From Pleionea sp. CnH1-48 (GTDB lineage: Bacteria; Pseudomonadota; Gammaproteobacteria; Enterobacterales; Kangiellaceae), in assembly GCF_024124665.1 (NCBI RefSeq), contig NZ_JAMXSB010000008.1, forward strand, positions 62,001 through 126,000: a stretch of 64,000 bases of DNA. The letters are read 5' to 3'. Shown in pieces: positions 56,188-64,000 of this stretch. Numbering within the stretch: position 1 is the first letter of the stretch; each line of letters starts with the position of its first letter. The translations under genes were made by a program, and so were the position numbers. The notes beneath the pieces are model-generated. The model worked only from the letters and a program-made list of their open reading frames with translations, made no database searches and was not told the DNA's origin.

Positions 56188-56376
56188 GGTCTGTCTCCCT
56201 CAGTCCTTTTTGTAGACATACTCTTCAAGGCTCGCATGCTCAAGAAGTGATAGTAGATAACGGCAAAAGAAATAGATGGTCGCACAGCCAAGTCTAGTAG
56301 GACTTAGTCACTTTACGTAGGCCAGAAGAATTTATATTAGATAATATCTCAAACTCGATAATCGACAGACCAAAAA

Positions 56377-56502
56377 TATACCAAAGCATTTCAAGGTGCA
56401 GGTAGGCAGCCAGCAAGCGAATCCCCTGAGCTTAGCTTTACTAAGTGATTGAGGTGAGTGCGTGCAACCAACAACGCTGCACCTTGAAAGGCGACGGGTA
56501 TA
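56377..56502. repeat. ERIC-like repeat, copy 4
   Basis: 126 bp, TATACC to GGGTATA, with the same arms TTTCAAGGTGCAG and CTGCACCTTGAAA as copy 2 but more internal changes (GATTGAGG, GCGTGCAACC). It lies between the multihaem cytochrome and the DOPA-dioxygenase-like gene. Confidence 0.85.
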
Positions 56503-56562
56503 AATAGGCAACAACATCATATTCTTTTGTTATTATAACTTTATGATTAGAACTGACAGAGA

Positions 56563-56922
56563 ATGCGTATCATGACCGAGCCTAGACGCCCAGTGAACCA
56601 ACACAAAGCTTATCATGCCCATGTCTACTTTGATGCTGATACGGTAGCCTTCGCTTCCAACTTATGTAAACAAGCAGGAGAGAAATTCGGTTTAAAAGTG
56701 GGCAGAGTCCATGAGAAACCAATCGGTCCTCATACTCGTTGGAGCTGCCAAATTACCTTTGGCACAAAACATTTTGACGATTTTATCCCCTGGCTTGATC
56801 AACATAGAGAGGGACTATCGGTATTGGTTCATGCCCTATCAGGTGATGACTTAAAAGATCATACTGATTATGCCTATTGGCTGGGTGACGAGGCAGAACT
56901 GGATCTTTCCATTTTCCAATAA
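56563..56922 (+). CDS. DOPA 4,5-dioxygenase family protein
   Basis: 119 residues. It matches the small bacterial DOPA-dioxygenase-like family: KAYHAHVYFDADT, VGRVHEKPIGPHTRWSCQITF, and WLDQHREGLSVLVHALSGDDLKDHTDYAYWLGDEAELDL. The conserved His residues are in place for metal binding. Plant members open DOPA rings; the bacterial substrate is not known. The ATG at 56563 follows AGAGA; ATG 56572 is an alternative. The methyltransferase gene starts 13 bases after its stop, so the two are an operon. Confidence 0.85.
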   Translation: MRIMTEPRRPVNQHKAYHAHVYFDADTVAFASNLCKQAGEKFGLKVGRVHEKPIGPHTRWSCQITFGTKHFDDFIPWLDQHREGLSVLVHALSGDDLKDHTDYAYWLGDEAELDLSIFQ

Positions 56923-56935
56923 CGATGTTTGGCTC

Positions 56936-57694
56936 ATGTCGATGAACAAAGATACCACTCAATACTTTCAATCAAGGGGTGATGACTACGCAAAATTTCG
57001 CCCAACTTATCCCGTCGAATTGGCTCAATCGCTCGAGACGCTTGTCCCTCAACATAAACAGGCATTAGATGTTGGTTGTGGTAATGGCCAATTGACTTGT
57101 TTGTTAGCACCTTTTTTCGAGCAGGTAGTCGGAACTGATGTCAGCGCTAATCAGCTTCAACATGCAGCCTCTTTAGATAATGTGAGTTATCTGCACCAAA
57201 GAGCCGAAGAGCTTGAGTTACCAGACAACTCCGTTGATCTTATCGTGGTAGCACAAGCTGCACATTGGTTTGATCTGGCGTTGTTTTATTCTCAAGTGCG
57301 TCGAGTGGCAACTAACCACTGCGTGATAGCTTTGATCAGTTATGGCGTTCCTTATATCAAAGCACCTGTTAATACTATTTTTCAGCAAGGCTACTGGCAA
57401 GAGCTTCATTCATTCTGGCCACCAGAAAGAGTGCATGTAGAAACAGGCTATGCAGAACTTTGGTTTCCTTTTACCGAGCTTGAACTTCCAAATCATAGCT
57501 GTCAAAAGATCATGACCTTCGAAGAGTTTGTTGGCTATATTAAAACTTGGTCTGCTTATACCAATGCTATAGAGCAACAGAGAGAAGATGTTTTTGCTCT
57601 CTTCTTTGAGCGTTTACAAAACCGATGGCCTCACCAACAAACACTCGAAGTTGTCTGGCCAATTTCGGTCAGAGTAGGACAAGTTTTTGACTAA
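56936..57694 (+). CDS. Class I SAM-dependent methyltransferase
   Basis: About 252 residues from ATG 56936; M at 56942 and a frame open back to 56870 are alternatives. The opening YFQSRGDDYAKFRPTYP and ALDVGCGNGQLTCLLAPFF (motif I) with VVGTDVSANQL and VDLIVVAQAAHWFD are typical of the Crg1/Tmt1-like small-molecule methyltransferases. That group methylates small acids or drugs. It follows the DOPA-dioxygenase-like gene in a probable operon, so the pair might act on aromatic compounds (weak inference). Confidence 0.82.
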   Translation: MSMNKDTTQYFQSRGDDYAKFRPTYPVELAQSLETLVPQHKQALDVGCGNGQLTCLLAPFFEQVVGTDVSANQLQHAASLDNVSYLHQRAEELELPDNSVDLIVVAQAAHWFDLALFYSQVRRVATNHCVIALISYGVPYIKAPVNTIFQQGYWQELHSFWPPERVHVETGYAELWFPFTELELPNHSCQKIMTFEEFVGYIKTWSAYTNAIEQQREDVFALFFERLQNRWPHQQTLEVVWPISVRVGQVFD

Positions 57695-57733
57695 CTTTGA
57701 ATCTATGGTCGAGCAAAGCCAGACGACTTTGCT

Positions 57734-58039
57734 CTAACTCCATAGTTTCATAAGTAGAGCTCCGACAACGCCACCCACAATAAATACCGGAACTAAGGCA
57801 TATATCGATACGGTGTTCTCCATCTGCTCAGGTTTGGGATCATCCTGGTGCTGAATAATGTCTTCGATGGTTAACTCAAAAACTGCACACAAACTTAGTG
57901 CCGTTTCTTTGGACGCAGCGCCGTGACGCTCAACGCGTTGAACCGTTCTCACACTGACATTACATACATCAGCTAGATGTTGTTGTGTCCACCCATTAGC
58001 GGCACGCAGCGACTTAATTCTGTCTGAATTTATTTCCAA
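57734..58039 (-). CDS. XRE-family helix-turn-helix regulator with C-terminal membrane helix
   Basis: 101 residues. HTH: RIKSLRAANGWTQQHLADVCNVSVRTVQRVE (residues about 7-37), then a short second helical part, an acidic linker (HQDDPKPEQMENT) and a C-terminal membrane helix (YALVPVFIVGGVVGALLMKL). A DNA-binding domain tethered by a C-terminal helix is unusual for XRE proteins. It begins 12 bases after the stop of the small membrane protein gene upstream. Two perfect palindromes upstream of the operon are its likely operator. Confidence 0.8.
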   Translation of the reverse strand: MEINSDRIKSLRAANGWTQQHLADVCNVSVRTVQRVERHGAASKETALSLCAVFELTIEDIIQHQDDPKPEQMENTVSIYALVPVFIVGGVVGALLMKLWS

Positions 58040-58051
58040 AATTTTGTCCTG

Positions 58052-58486
58052 TTAGCCGATCAACACGGTCATTAAACGAACAGTAATAAATCCTGCAACA
58101 AATCCAACCGCAGTCATCATTAATATGCCTTCTAGCCCACGATAAGTTTTGCCAAAGGGGCCTTTAACAATTAATGGGCGCTCGTCTTCGTCCAGCAGCT
58201 CCAGGTCGTGATAAAACTTGCAACTTACTCCGGCATCAAAAAACTGTCGTCTTTGAATAACGATGCGAAAATCCTTTTCCCATAATCGGAAGTGATGAAT
58301 GGCGGTCGGCAACAGGCTGTATTTGTCAGAAACAATGGCGTCGTCAACATACACCATTTGTCTGCCGGTAAGATCATTTAAGCATACGCTCACTTCATGA
58401 CCTTGATGATTAAAAATAAAGGTATTGCCTACCAGTGGTTGAGAATCGCTGTGCTTATCGTTCATTTGTTCTGAGCTTGTGTTCAT
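58052..58486 (-). CDS. Hypothetical membrane protein, partner of the XRE/TM regulator
   Basis: About 144 residues from ATG 58486, preceded by AAGGAAAA; the frame reaches 58525. The first 110 residues are polar with beta-like segments (NTFIFNHQGHEVSVCLNDLTGRQMVYVDD, FRIVIQRRQFFDAG). The C-terminus is one membrane helix (GILMMTAVGFVAGFITVRLMTVLIG). No signal peptide. I do not recognise the family. It is the first gene of a two-gene operon with the XRE/TM regulator and could be a sensor or anti-regulator acting at the membrane. Confidence 0.65.
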   Translation of the reverse strand: MNTSSEQMNDKHSDSQPLVGNTFIFNHQGHEVSVCLNDLTGRQMVYVDDAIVSDKYSLLPTAIHHFRLWEKDFRIVIQRRQFFDAGVSCKFYHDLELLDEDERPLIVKGPFGKTYRGLEGILMMTAVGFVAGFITVRLMTVLIG

Positions 58487-58566
58487 TATTTTTCCTTTTG
58501 AGTCTTGCATGATCGCAGGACCCAATTAGAGCAAGCATAACACAGTTAAATCGACGTCAGAATCGC

Positions 58567-58606
58567 GACAGTCCCCCAAACTGTCAGGTGACAGCCTGGC
58601 TGTCAC
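58567..58606. promoter_or_regulatory. Two perfect palindromes 21 bp apart upstream of the XRE/TM operon
   Basis: GACAGT-N7-ACTGTC (58567-58585) and GTGACAG-N5-CTGTCAC (58588-58606) share the half-site GACAG. Centres are 21 bp apart, two helical turns, so both would face the same side of DNA. They lie about 80-120 bp before the start at 58486, next to a TATGCT -10-like element. Confidence 0.65.
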
Positions 58607-58787
58607 TTCGTAACTCATTGAAAAGCAATAAGTTTAAAAAGCTCTGATAGATGCCCCTTCCTATAGCATCGGCTAAAGGCGATTAAACTTTGTCCCCTTC
58701 GATGCCTATTTTTTTACGATCTAAGAGCACCTTTTAGCACATATTTTCATCAGCCGAATAAATTTGGGAAACTTTAAAAATAAGTGC

Positions 58788-58816
58788 TTGCAATCGTCAC
58801 TTCATGTCGGTAGTAT
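58788..58816 (+). promoter_or_regulatory. Promoter of tRNA-fMet copy 2
   Basis: TTGCAA, 17 bp, TAGTAT, then GCGCACCTCGTC. Same plan as copy 1. Confidence 0.75.
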
Positions 58817-58852
58817 GCGCACCTCGTCAGGCAAACTGACGCATTACATTGA

Positions 58853-58929
<77 letters not shown>

Positions 58930-58934
58930 CATTC

Positions 58935-58966
58935 AAAAAAACCGAAGCCATTGCTTCGGTTTTTTT
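58935..58966 (+). terminator. Terminator of tRNA-fMet copy 2
   Basis: AAACCGAAGC-CATT-GCTTCGGTTT stem followed by TTTT. Confidence 0.88.
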
Positions 58967-59051
58967 ATGCCTGAAAGAAAATAACGGTAATTTTCAAATC
59001 TTGAGACACCAGCGAAGCAAAATCCCCTCTGGCATCTCAAGTAGCAGAGTT

Positions 59052-60083
59052 TTACTGCCGAGCTAGCTTAATCGCCCGTGCTGCCGCTTCAATCAAAGCA
59101 GGCCCCTGATAAATAAAACAACTGTAAATCTGAACGAGGCTGGCTCCCGCATTGATTTTATCAACGGCTGACTGTCCATCATGAATGCCCCCCACTCCAA
59201 TGGTAGGAATATTTCCTTTAAGTGCCTTATTCAATCGCGCCAATACATCGGTGCTCATCTCAGTTAGTGGACGTCCACTCAAGCCGCCCGCTTCATTACC
59301 GTGTTGTAGCTGTTCGACTCCCGTGCGCGACGATGTGGTGTTAGTCGCGATGATGCCATCAATATTGTGTGTTAAGAAGGTCTCTGCCAGCTCTTCTACT
59401 TCGGCATGCTCCAGATCAGGAGCAATCTTAACCAGTACAGGCACCTGCTTTGAGTGCTGAGTCGCTAATTCCCCCTGACGCACTTTGATGGCCGCCAACA
59501 AATTATGCAACGCTTCACCAAATTGCAGATTACGTAAGCCGGGTGTATTAGGTGAAGAGATATTCACCGTGATATAGTCTGCATGCTCATAGACTTTGTT
59601 CATGCAGTGAATGTAATCGTCTACCGCATTTTCTTCGGGAGTGTCTTTGTTCTTGCCAATATTGATCCCCAAAACGCCATTAAAGTTTGATGCCTTTACG
59701 TTTTCCACCAATTGATCAACGCCATGATTATTAAAGCCCATGCGATTGATAATGGCGTTGGCTTCTTTTAAACGAAACAGTCGTGGAAGTGGATTTCCTT
59801 CTTGAGGTCGAGGCGTTACTGTACCCACCTCAACAAAACCAAAGCCAAGCGCACCGAGGGCATCGATACAGGCACCATTCTTATCTAACCCGGCAGCTAA
59901 GCCAACGCGATTAGGAAAATCCAGTCCCCACAACGAAAAAGCGTCATCCACTCGCTTCTCTCTCATCAGCCCGCTGAAAGGAGAGCTCTCCATCCACTTC
60001 ATCATTTTGAGCGAAGTGTCATGAGCTTTTTCTGCGTCCATCGAAAATAGTAAGGGGCGAATAAGGGGATAAAGAGTCTTCAT
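59052..60083 (-). CDS. pyrD: Dihydroorotate dehydrogenase (quinone), class 2
   Basis: 343 residues (E. coli 336). N-terminal membrane-associating helices ([22 protein letters not shown]), then the FMN barrel with [43 protein letters not shown], and the catalytic Ser in [12 protein letters not shown]-terminal GGLSGRPL and [15 protein letters not shown] bind FMN phosphate. It oxidises dihydroorotate with ubiquinone at the inner membrane. Followed on the same strand from the TfoX-like gene with 15 bp between. Confidence 0.95.
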   Translation of the reverse strand: MKTLYPLIRPLLFSMDAEKAHDTSLKMMKWMESSPFSGLMREKRVDDAFSLWGLDFPNRVGLAAGLDKNGACIDALGALGFGFVEVGTVTPRPQEGNPLPRLFRLKEANAIINRMGFNNHGVDQLVENVKASNFNGVLGINIGKNKDTPEENAVDDYIHCMNKVYEHADYITVNISSPNTPGLRNLQFGEALHNLLAAIKVRQGELATQHSKQVPVLVKIAPDLEHAEVEELAETFLTHNIDGIIATNTTSSRTGVEQLQHGNEAGGLSGRPLTEMSTDVLARLNKALKGNIPTIGVGGIHDGQSAVDKINAGASLVQIYSCFIYQGPALIEAAARAIKLARQ

Positions 60084-60098
60084 ATTAAAAGGAGCCTG

Positions 60099-60383
60099 CT
60101 ATGCAAATGGAGAGGGTTGATCGTTTAACGCGGCGATTAAATCATCTTTTGTAGTCTGGGGCAACTGGTTCCAGACGAGATCCTCTAGTGCGCCATACAT
60201 CGCATACAAAAGACTGAGTGACACTTTGTACCCAGCCGACTGCAATAAACGATAGGCCGTTACGGGACCAAGCTTTTGTAAATCGTCATAAGTGTAGACA
60301 TCAATCGCCGCCAGCCATTGCGCCGATTTGGGCCCTAGATTTCTGAGCGATTCAATAGGAGCCATTGTTGAAGTTTTGGTCAT
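60099..60383 (-). CDS. TfoX C-terminal domain protein
   Basis: 94 residues. IESLRNLGPKSAQWLAAIDVYTYDDLQKLG and GYKVSLSLLYAMYGALEDLVWNQLP are the TfoX C-terminal helix-hairpin-like domain. The N-terminal TfoX domain is absent, so it is a stand-alone C-terminal module. TfoX/Sxy proteins activate competence with CRP; this short form has no proven role. It precedes pyrD. Confidence 0.82.
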   Translation of the reverse strand: MTKTSTMAPIESLRNLGPKSAQWLAAIDVYTYDDLQKLGPVTAYRLLQSAGYKVSLSLLYAMYGALEDLVWNQLPQTTKDDLIAALNDQPSPFA

Positions 60384-60410
60384 TTTGCCTTTTATGCCTT
60401 ACAGAAACCA

Positions 60411-60447
60411 AAAAACCTCTTAAAAGCCAAGACTTCTAAGAGGTTTT
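60411..60447 (-). terminator. Terminator between topA and the TfoX-like gene
   Basis: AAAACCTCTTA and TAAGAGGTTTTT stem after the topA stop on the minus strand, with a T-run. Confidence 0.8.
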
Positions 60448-60463
60448 TAAAGAAGAACATCAC

Positions 60464-63121
60464 CTAAGATTTAGCTTTGGACTTCTTCTCAGTCACCACC
60501 CAGCTACCGTCTTTGTAGTGCGCGCTCCAGCCAGTCGCCTTGCCGTCTTCGTTTTCACTCATGACGTACTGCTCTTTCGATTTACGACTAAAGCGAATTA
60601 CCGACTTGTTCCCATCTGAATCCTGCGTTGGCGCCTCTGTAAGATAGGCAAACTTAGGGTCCAGCTGGTCTTTCACGGTCAGAATTTCTTCAACCAGAGG
60701 TGGTCGAGTTTCTCTGTTTTTAGGGAATTGACTGGCCGCCAGGAAAATACCCGAAGCGCCATCTCGCAGTACATAAGTGTCTTCGACCTTACGGCATTGC
60801 AAATGAGGCATTGGGATAGGATCCGCTTTCGGTGGTGCTGCTTCGCCGTTCTTAAGCAGTTTACGGGTGTTCTTACATTCTTCGTTCGTACACCCAAAGT
60901 ACTTACCAAAACGTCCCGACTTAAGCTGCATATCCGAGCCACACTTATCGCACTCGATGAGCGGACCGTCATATCCTTTGATTTTGAAAGTACCTTGCTC
61001 AACTTCAAAACCGTCGCAAGAAGGGCTATTACCGCAAACGTGCAGCTTACGCTGCTCATCGATCAGGTAGCTGTCCATCGCCGCACCACACTTAGCGCAA
61101 CGATGCTTGGCACGCAGATTTCGGCTTTCAGCTTCTTCGTCTTTATCGACGGCTTCTGCTTCATCTCCAGGCACCAGATTGATCGTATTCTTGCACTGCT
61201 CTTCTTTCTTTAGTGCAAACCCGGCACAACCTAAAAACACACCTGTAGTTGCTGTGCGAATGGTCAGTGGGTTCTTTTCACACTTAGGGCAGGTAATATC
61301 AGTAACAACGGGATTGTTAAGCTTCATCCCGCCATCTTCAGGTTCGGCTTCTGCCTGCTGCAACTTGGTTACAAAATCTTTATAGAATTCGTTAAGCGTT
61401 TGCTTCCAGTTTTTGTCGCCACCAGCAATCGCATCGAGATTCTCTTCCATCGAAGCCGTAAAGGAATAATCCAATAGGTCCGAGAAGTTTCCAAGCAGGC
61501 GATCCGTTACAATCTCGCCCATCTTTTCGGCATAAAAACGACGGCTGCGTAGACTAACGTAACCACGATCCTGAATCGTTGAAATAATAGAAGCATAAGT
61601 AGAAGGACGACCGATCCCTCGCTTTTCTAACTCTTTAACCAATGCCGCTTCACTGAATCGTGGTGAAGGTTTGGTAAAGTGCTGCTTCGGCAGTAGTTCT
61701 TTAAGATCCAAAGACTCGCCCGGCTTAAGATCAGGCAAGCTGACATCATCATCATTCTTTTTCATCGGTGGCTGAACACGTGTCCAACCATCAAAGCGTG
61801 TCACTCGACCTTTTGCTCGTAACTCATAGTTCTCGGCAACAACGGTTAAGGTGGTCACATCATACTCAGCTGCTGTCATCTGACAGGCGACAAACTGACG
61901 CCAGATCATGTCGTACAACTTCACAGCGTCTGGTTCCATTCCCATTAGCTCGTTGCCACGACGGCCAACATCAGAAGGACGAATGGCTTCGTGAGCTTCT
62001 TGAGCACCTTCTTTGCTGCTGTAGCTGATCGCTTCTTTGGGCAAATACTTATCGCCGTACTCACCTTCAATCAAGTCACGACAAGTCGCCACTGCATCGG
62101 CACTCAAATTGGTCGAGTCGGTACGCATGTAAGTAATGTAACCCGCCTCATACAATCGCTGGGCAAGCATCATGGTCTTTTTGACCGAATACTTTAAGCG
62201 TGTACTCGCAGCCTGCTGCAAAGTAGACGTAATATAAGGTGCACCAGGACGGCTGCGTGAAGGCTTGTCTTCTCGCTTTAATACTTCGTAGCTGGCTTGA
62301 TTGAGAACGGCCAATTCTGCATCAATTTGCTCTTTTGATGTTGGCTTAAACTCTTTGCCATCTTTTTTGTTCACCTGCATGCGCAACAAGTGCTTTGCTT
62401 TTGACTTTAGATCAGCATGCAAATCCCAATATTCTTCTGGCAAGAAGGCGCGGATCTCACGCTCTCGCTCAACAATCAATCTAACAGCAACGGATTGCAC
62501 ACGCCCTGCTGACAAGCCTCGTGCCACCTTTTTCCATAATAAGGGTGAGACCATAAAGCCCACCACACGATCAAGGAAACGGCGAGCTTGTTGGGCGTTT
62601 ACAAAGTCCATATCAATAGCAGATGGCTTATCAAAAGCTGACTGTATCGCCTTTTTGGTTATCTCATTAAAAACAACTCGCTTATATTTCTCGCTGTCAC
62701 CACCAATGATTTCCCGCAGGTGCCAGGCAATGGCTTCCCCTTCGCGGTCCAAATCCGTTGCGAGATAAATTTCGTCGGCTTTTTCTGCCTGAGTAACGAG
62801 TTCTTTGATAACTTTTTCTTTGCCCGGCAACACTTCGTACTGGGCTTCCCAATCTTGCTCAGGATTAATGCCCATACGATTAAACAGCTGAGCCTTGGCT
62901 TTTGCTGCCTTGTGTTTGACTTTCTCGTCTGGAGACATCTTGCGAGTGATTGCGGCTTGCTTGGCTCGTTCTTTAGGGTCGACTGGAGCCTTGGCTGAAC
63001 CACCAGAGGGAAGATCTCGAACGTGACCAACGCTCGATTTAACGATGTAGTCTTTCCCCAAATATTTGTTGATCGTTTTGGCTTTAGCCGGTGACTCAAC
63101 AATAACTAATGCTTTTCCCAT
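60464..63121 (-). CDS. topA: DNA topoisomerase I
   Basis: 885 residues (E. coli 865). TOPRIM domain at the start ([20 protein letters not shown], then [16 protein letters not shown] with the acidic DxDxxE-type set). The catalytic Tyr is in [14 protein letters not shown] near residue 330. [21 protein letters not shown] follows. The C-terminal part holds zinc clusters ([32 protein letters not shown] with CTNEECKNT) and ends basic. A linker between TOPRIM sub-segments, about residues 35-80, is longer than in E. coli ([20 protein letters not shown]). It relaxes negative supercoils. Confidence 0.96.
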   Translation of the reverse strand: MGKALVIVESPAKAKTINKYLGKDYIVKSSVGHVRDLPSGGSAKAPVDPKERAKQAAITRKMSPDEKVKHKAAKAKAQLFNRMGINPEQDWEAQYEVLPGKEKVIKELVTQAEKADEIYLATDLDREGEAIAWHLREIIGGDSEKYKRVVFNEITKKAIQSAFDKPSAIDMDFVNAQQARRFLDRVVGFMVSPLLWKKVARGLSAGRVQSVAVRLIVEREREIRAFLPEEYWDLHADLKSKAKHLLRMQVNKKDGKEFKPTSKEQIDAELAVLNQASYEVLKREDKPSRSRPGAPYITSTLQQAASTRLKYSVKKTMMLAQRLYEAGYITYMRTDSTNLSADAVATCRDLIEGEYGDKYLPKEAISYSSKEGAQEAHEAIRPSDVGRRGNELMGMEPDAVKLYDMIWRQFVACQMTAAEYDVTTLTVVAENYELRAKGRVTRFDGWTRVQPPMKKNDDDVSLPDLKPGESLDLKELLPKQHFTKPSPRFSEAALVKELEKRGIGRPSTYASIISTIQDRGYVSLRSRRFYAEKMGEIVTDRLLGNFSDLLDYSFTASMEENLDAIAGGDKNWKQTLNEFYKDFVTKLQQAEAEPEDGGMKLNNPVVTDITCPKCEKNPLTIRTATTGVFLGCAGFALKKEEQCKNTINLVPGDEAEAVDKDEEAESRNLRAKHRCAKCGAAMDSYLIDEQRKLHVCGNSPSCDGFEVEQGTFKIKGYDGPLIECDKCGSDMQLKSGRFGKYFGCTNEECKNTRKLLKNGEAAPPKADPIPMPHLQCRKVEDTYVLRDGASGIFLAASQFPKNRETRPPLVEEILTVKDQLDPKFAYLTEAPTQDSDGNKSVIRFSRKSKEQYVMSENEDGKATGWSAHYKDGSWVVTEKKSKAKS

Positions 63122-63588
63122 TGACTAAAATCTGCTCTTAATTAACCCAATGGCTCTCACCAATGGAGGGCCTTTATCTGTTCTTTCGATTCTATGCTGC
63201 GGTCGAAATCTTATTTATTTTTGGACCAAACTGATATCGAAATCAAATTATTTATAAATTTTTCTGCTCTGCCTTATCCTATGAACCTTCAATTTACTAT
63301 ATAACATAGTATAAAAATCATAGAGTTATGAACAAATAATAAAACTTGATGAGTTTAAATTGTATACAAAAAAACCATCAAAGCGATTCACGAAGGGCCA
63401 AGCATCCTACTAATCAGCGAAAAGTAACACAGCTGATCGCCGATTGAAACGAACTCTGCACAATTTTATTCATAAAGCTTTCTTTCTGTGACTTAGCCAG
63501 TTGATTGTCTCCTAGAGTAGCACGCACCTCGACAAGGCGCGTCATTATGGTCAGGATTATATGAAGAATTAATGATAGTAATAGGCTC
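63122..63588. other. Gene-free AT-rich region upstream of topA
   Basis: Over 450 bp without a credible gene. It presumably contains the topA promoter (AT-rich around 63230-63320). Near 63515-63540, TAGAGTAGCACGCACCTCG resembles the -10/discriminator of the tRNA-fMet promoters, but no tRNA follows. Confidence 0.4.
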
Positions 63589-63612
63589 AAAGGGAGTATT
63601 AACGCTCCCTTT
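63589..63612 (-). terminator. Hairpin after the FtsX-like permease gene
   Basis: AAAGGGAG-TATTAACG-CTCCCTTT stem 12 bases after the stop codon; poor T-run on the minus strand. Confidence 0.5.
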
Positions 63613-63623
63613 AAGCATCAGGG

Positions 63624-64000
63624 TTAAGCTTCTTTTAATATCTGCGCCGGAGGGGTTTTTAATACCCTCTGATTTCCCCAGACGCCAGCAGGAACAATCA
63701 GCGCCACCGCCACTAAAGGAGCACTAAACCATAACCAGCCATGGAATTCTGGAGTGATCTGAAACACCTGTTGATACAAAACTAAAGCCAAACTTTGCGC
63801 CGATAATGCAGCAAAACCGCCTGCTAAAACCCCTAACACCCAGTATTCAACCAAAGTTGTTTTGCGTACAAATCCTTTGTTTGCGCCAATGGTTTTTAAC
63901 AGCGCCGCTTCGTACATTTTATCGTCCAGAGTCGCTCTTATGGTGGCAAACAAAATCGCCAGCCCAGTTAAAATAACAAAAATTAATACAATCTCGACAG
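63624..64000 (-). CDS. FtsX-like ABC transporter permease (N-terminal part outside the window)
   Basis: The last 125 or so residues of a larger membrane protein. The frame is open through the right edge. It has a membrane helix running VEIVLIFVILTGLAILFATI, then DDKMYEAALLKTIGANKGFVRKTTLVEYWVLGVLAGGFAAL, as in YbbP/LolC-type permeases, and two more helices (residues around FSAPLVAVALIVPAGVWG). The end TPPAQILKEA is a typical FtsX-family terminus (P-x-x-LR/K). It is the permease of an ABC exporter or lipoprotein-release system. Confidence 0.85.
   Translation of the reverse strand, partial: VEIVLIFVILTGLAILFATIRATLDDKMYEAALLKTIGANKGFVRKTTLVEYWVLGVLAGGFAALSAQSLALVLYQQVFQITPEFHGWLWFSAPLVAVALIVPAGVWGNQRVLKTPPAQILKEA

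Overview
The window looks like chromosome of a marine gammaproteobacterium. Gene content and order (lptG-lptF divergent from pepA-holC-valS; prfC, rimI and a psi-like gene close together; psrA-fadE; several large secreted S8 proteases; multiheme cytochromes) fit the Kangiella/Aliikangiella neighbourhood best. That placement is inference from memory and was not tested by any search. No phage, integrase, transposase or CRISPR array is visible. Mobile DNA is limited to a short non-coding repeat family.

Layout. 1-3.1 kb: an exported amidohydrolase (cut by the left edge), divergent from a membrane-anchored winged-helix/TPR regulator. 3.2-8.0 kb: two exported proteins (S41 protease, two-motif aspartyl protease lipoprotein) divergent from a response regulator/histidine kinase pair, with a perfect inverted repeat between them. 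8.1-10.7 kb: tRNA-Leu(CAA) and a nucleotide-sugar pair (epimerase, TviB-type dehydrogenase). 10.9-18.9 kb: RDD protein, lptF/lptG, pepA, holC, valS. 18.9-24.7 kb: DUF5610 protein, a secreted subtilase with two PPC domains, small unknowns, VanZ-like protein, lipoprotein. 24.8-32.2 kb: PilB/GspE ATPase, tatD, prfC, rimI, a HolD-like psi protein, and a short leuA behind a structured leader. 32.3-46.1 kb: a GlyGly-CTERM subtilase, OmpA-family lipoprotein, GGDEF protein with a decayed EAL domain, pseudopilin, mtfA, fadE-psrA, a glutaredoxin-like protein and a histone H1-like protein. 46.3-56.2 kb: a second M17 aminopeptidase, di-heme peroxidase, rlmL, tRNA-fMet, a GNAT-methyltransferase fusion and a six-heme exported cytochrome. 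56.4-64 kb: DOPA-dioxygenase-like protein plus methyltransferase, a membrane-tethered XRE regulator operon, a second tRNA-fMet, pyrD, a TfoX C-terminal domain protein, topA, and an FtsX-like permease cut by the right edge.

Most genes are core housekeeping: LPS export, translation, replication clamp-loader subunits chi and psi, pyrimidine and leucine synthesis, fatty-acid oxidation. The less ordinary signals are regulatory: two tandem PsrA-type boxes over the psrA promoter; two perfect palindromes spaced 21 bp upstream of the XRE/TM operon; a three-segment switch plus a second terminator-like hairpin ahead of a leuA lacking its allosteric domain; and a palindrome between the two-component genes and the exported proteases. 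An ERIC-like ~126-bp imperfect palindrome with TATACC(C)/GGGTATA ends occurs four times, two of them fused in tandem, with one solo end.

Gene starts were moved from the longest open frame to the codon with the better ribosome-binding site or signal peptide where stated. All functional calls are by eye.
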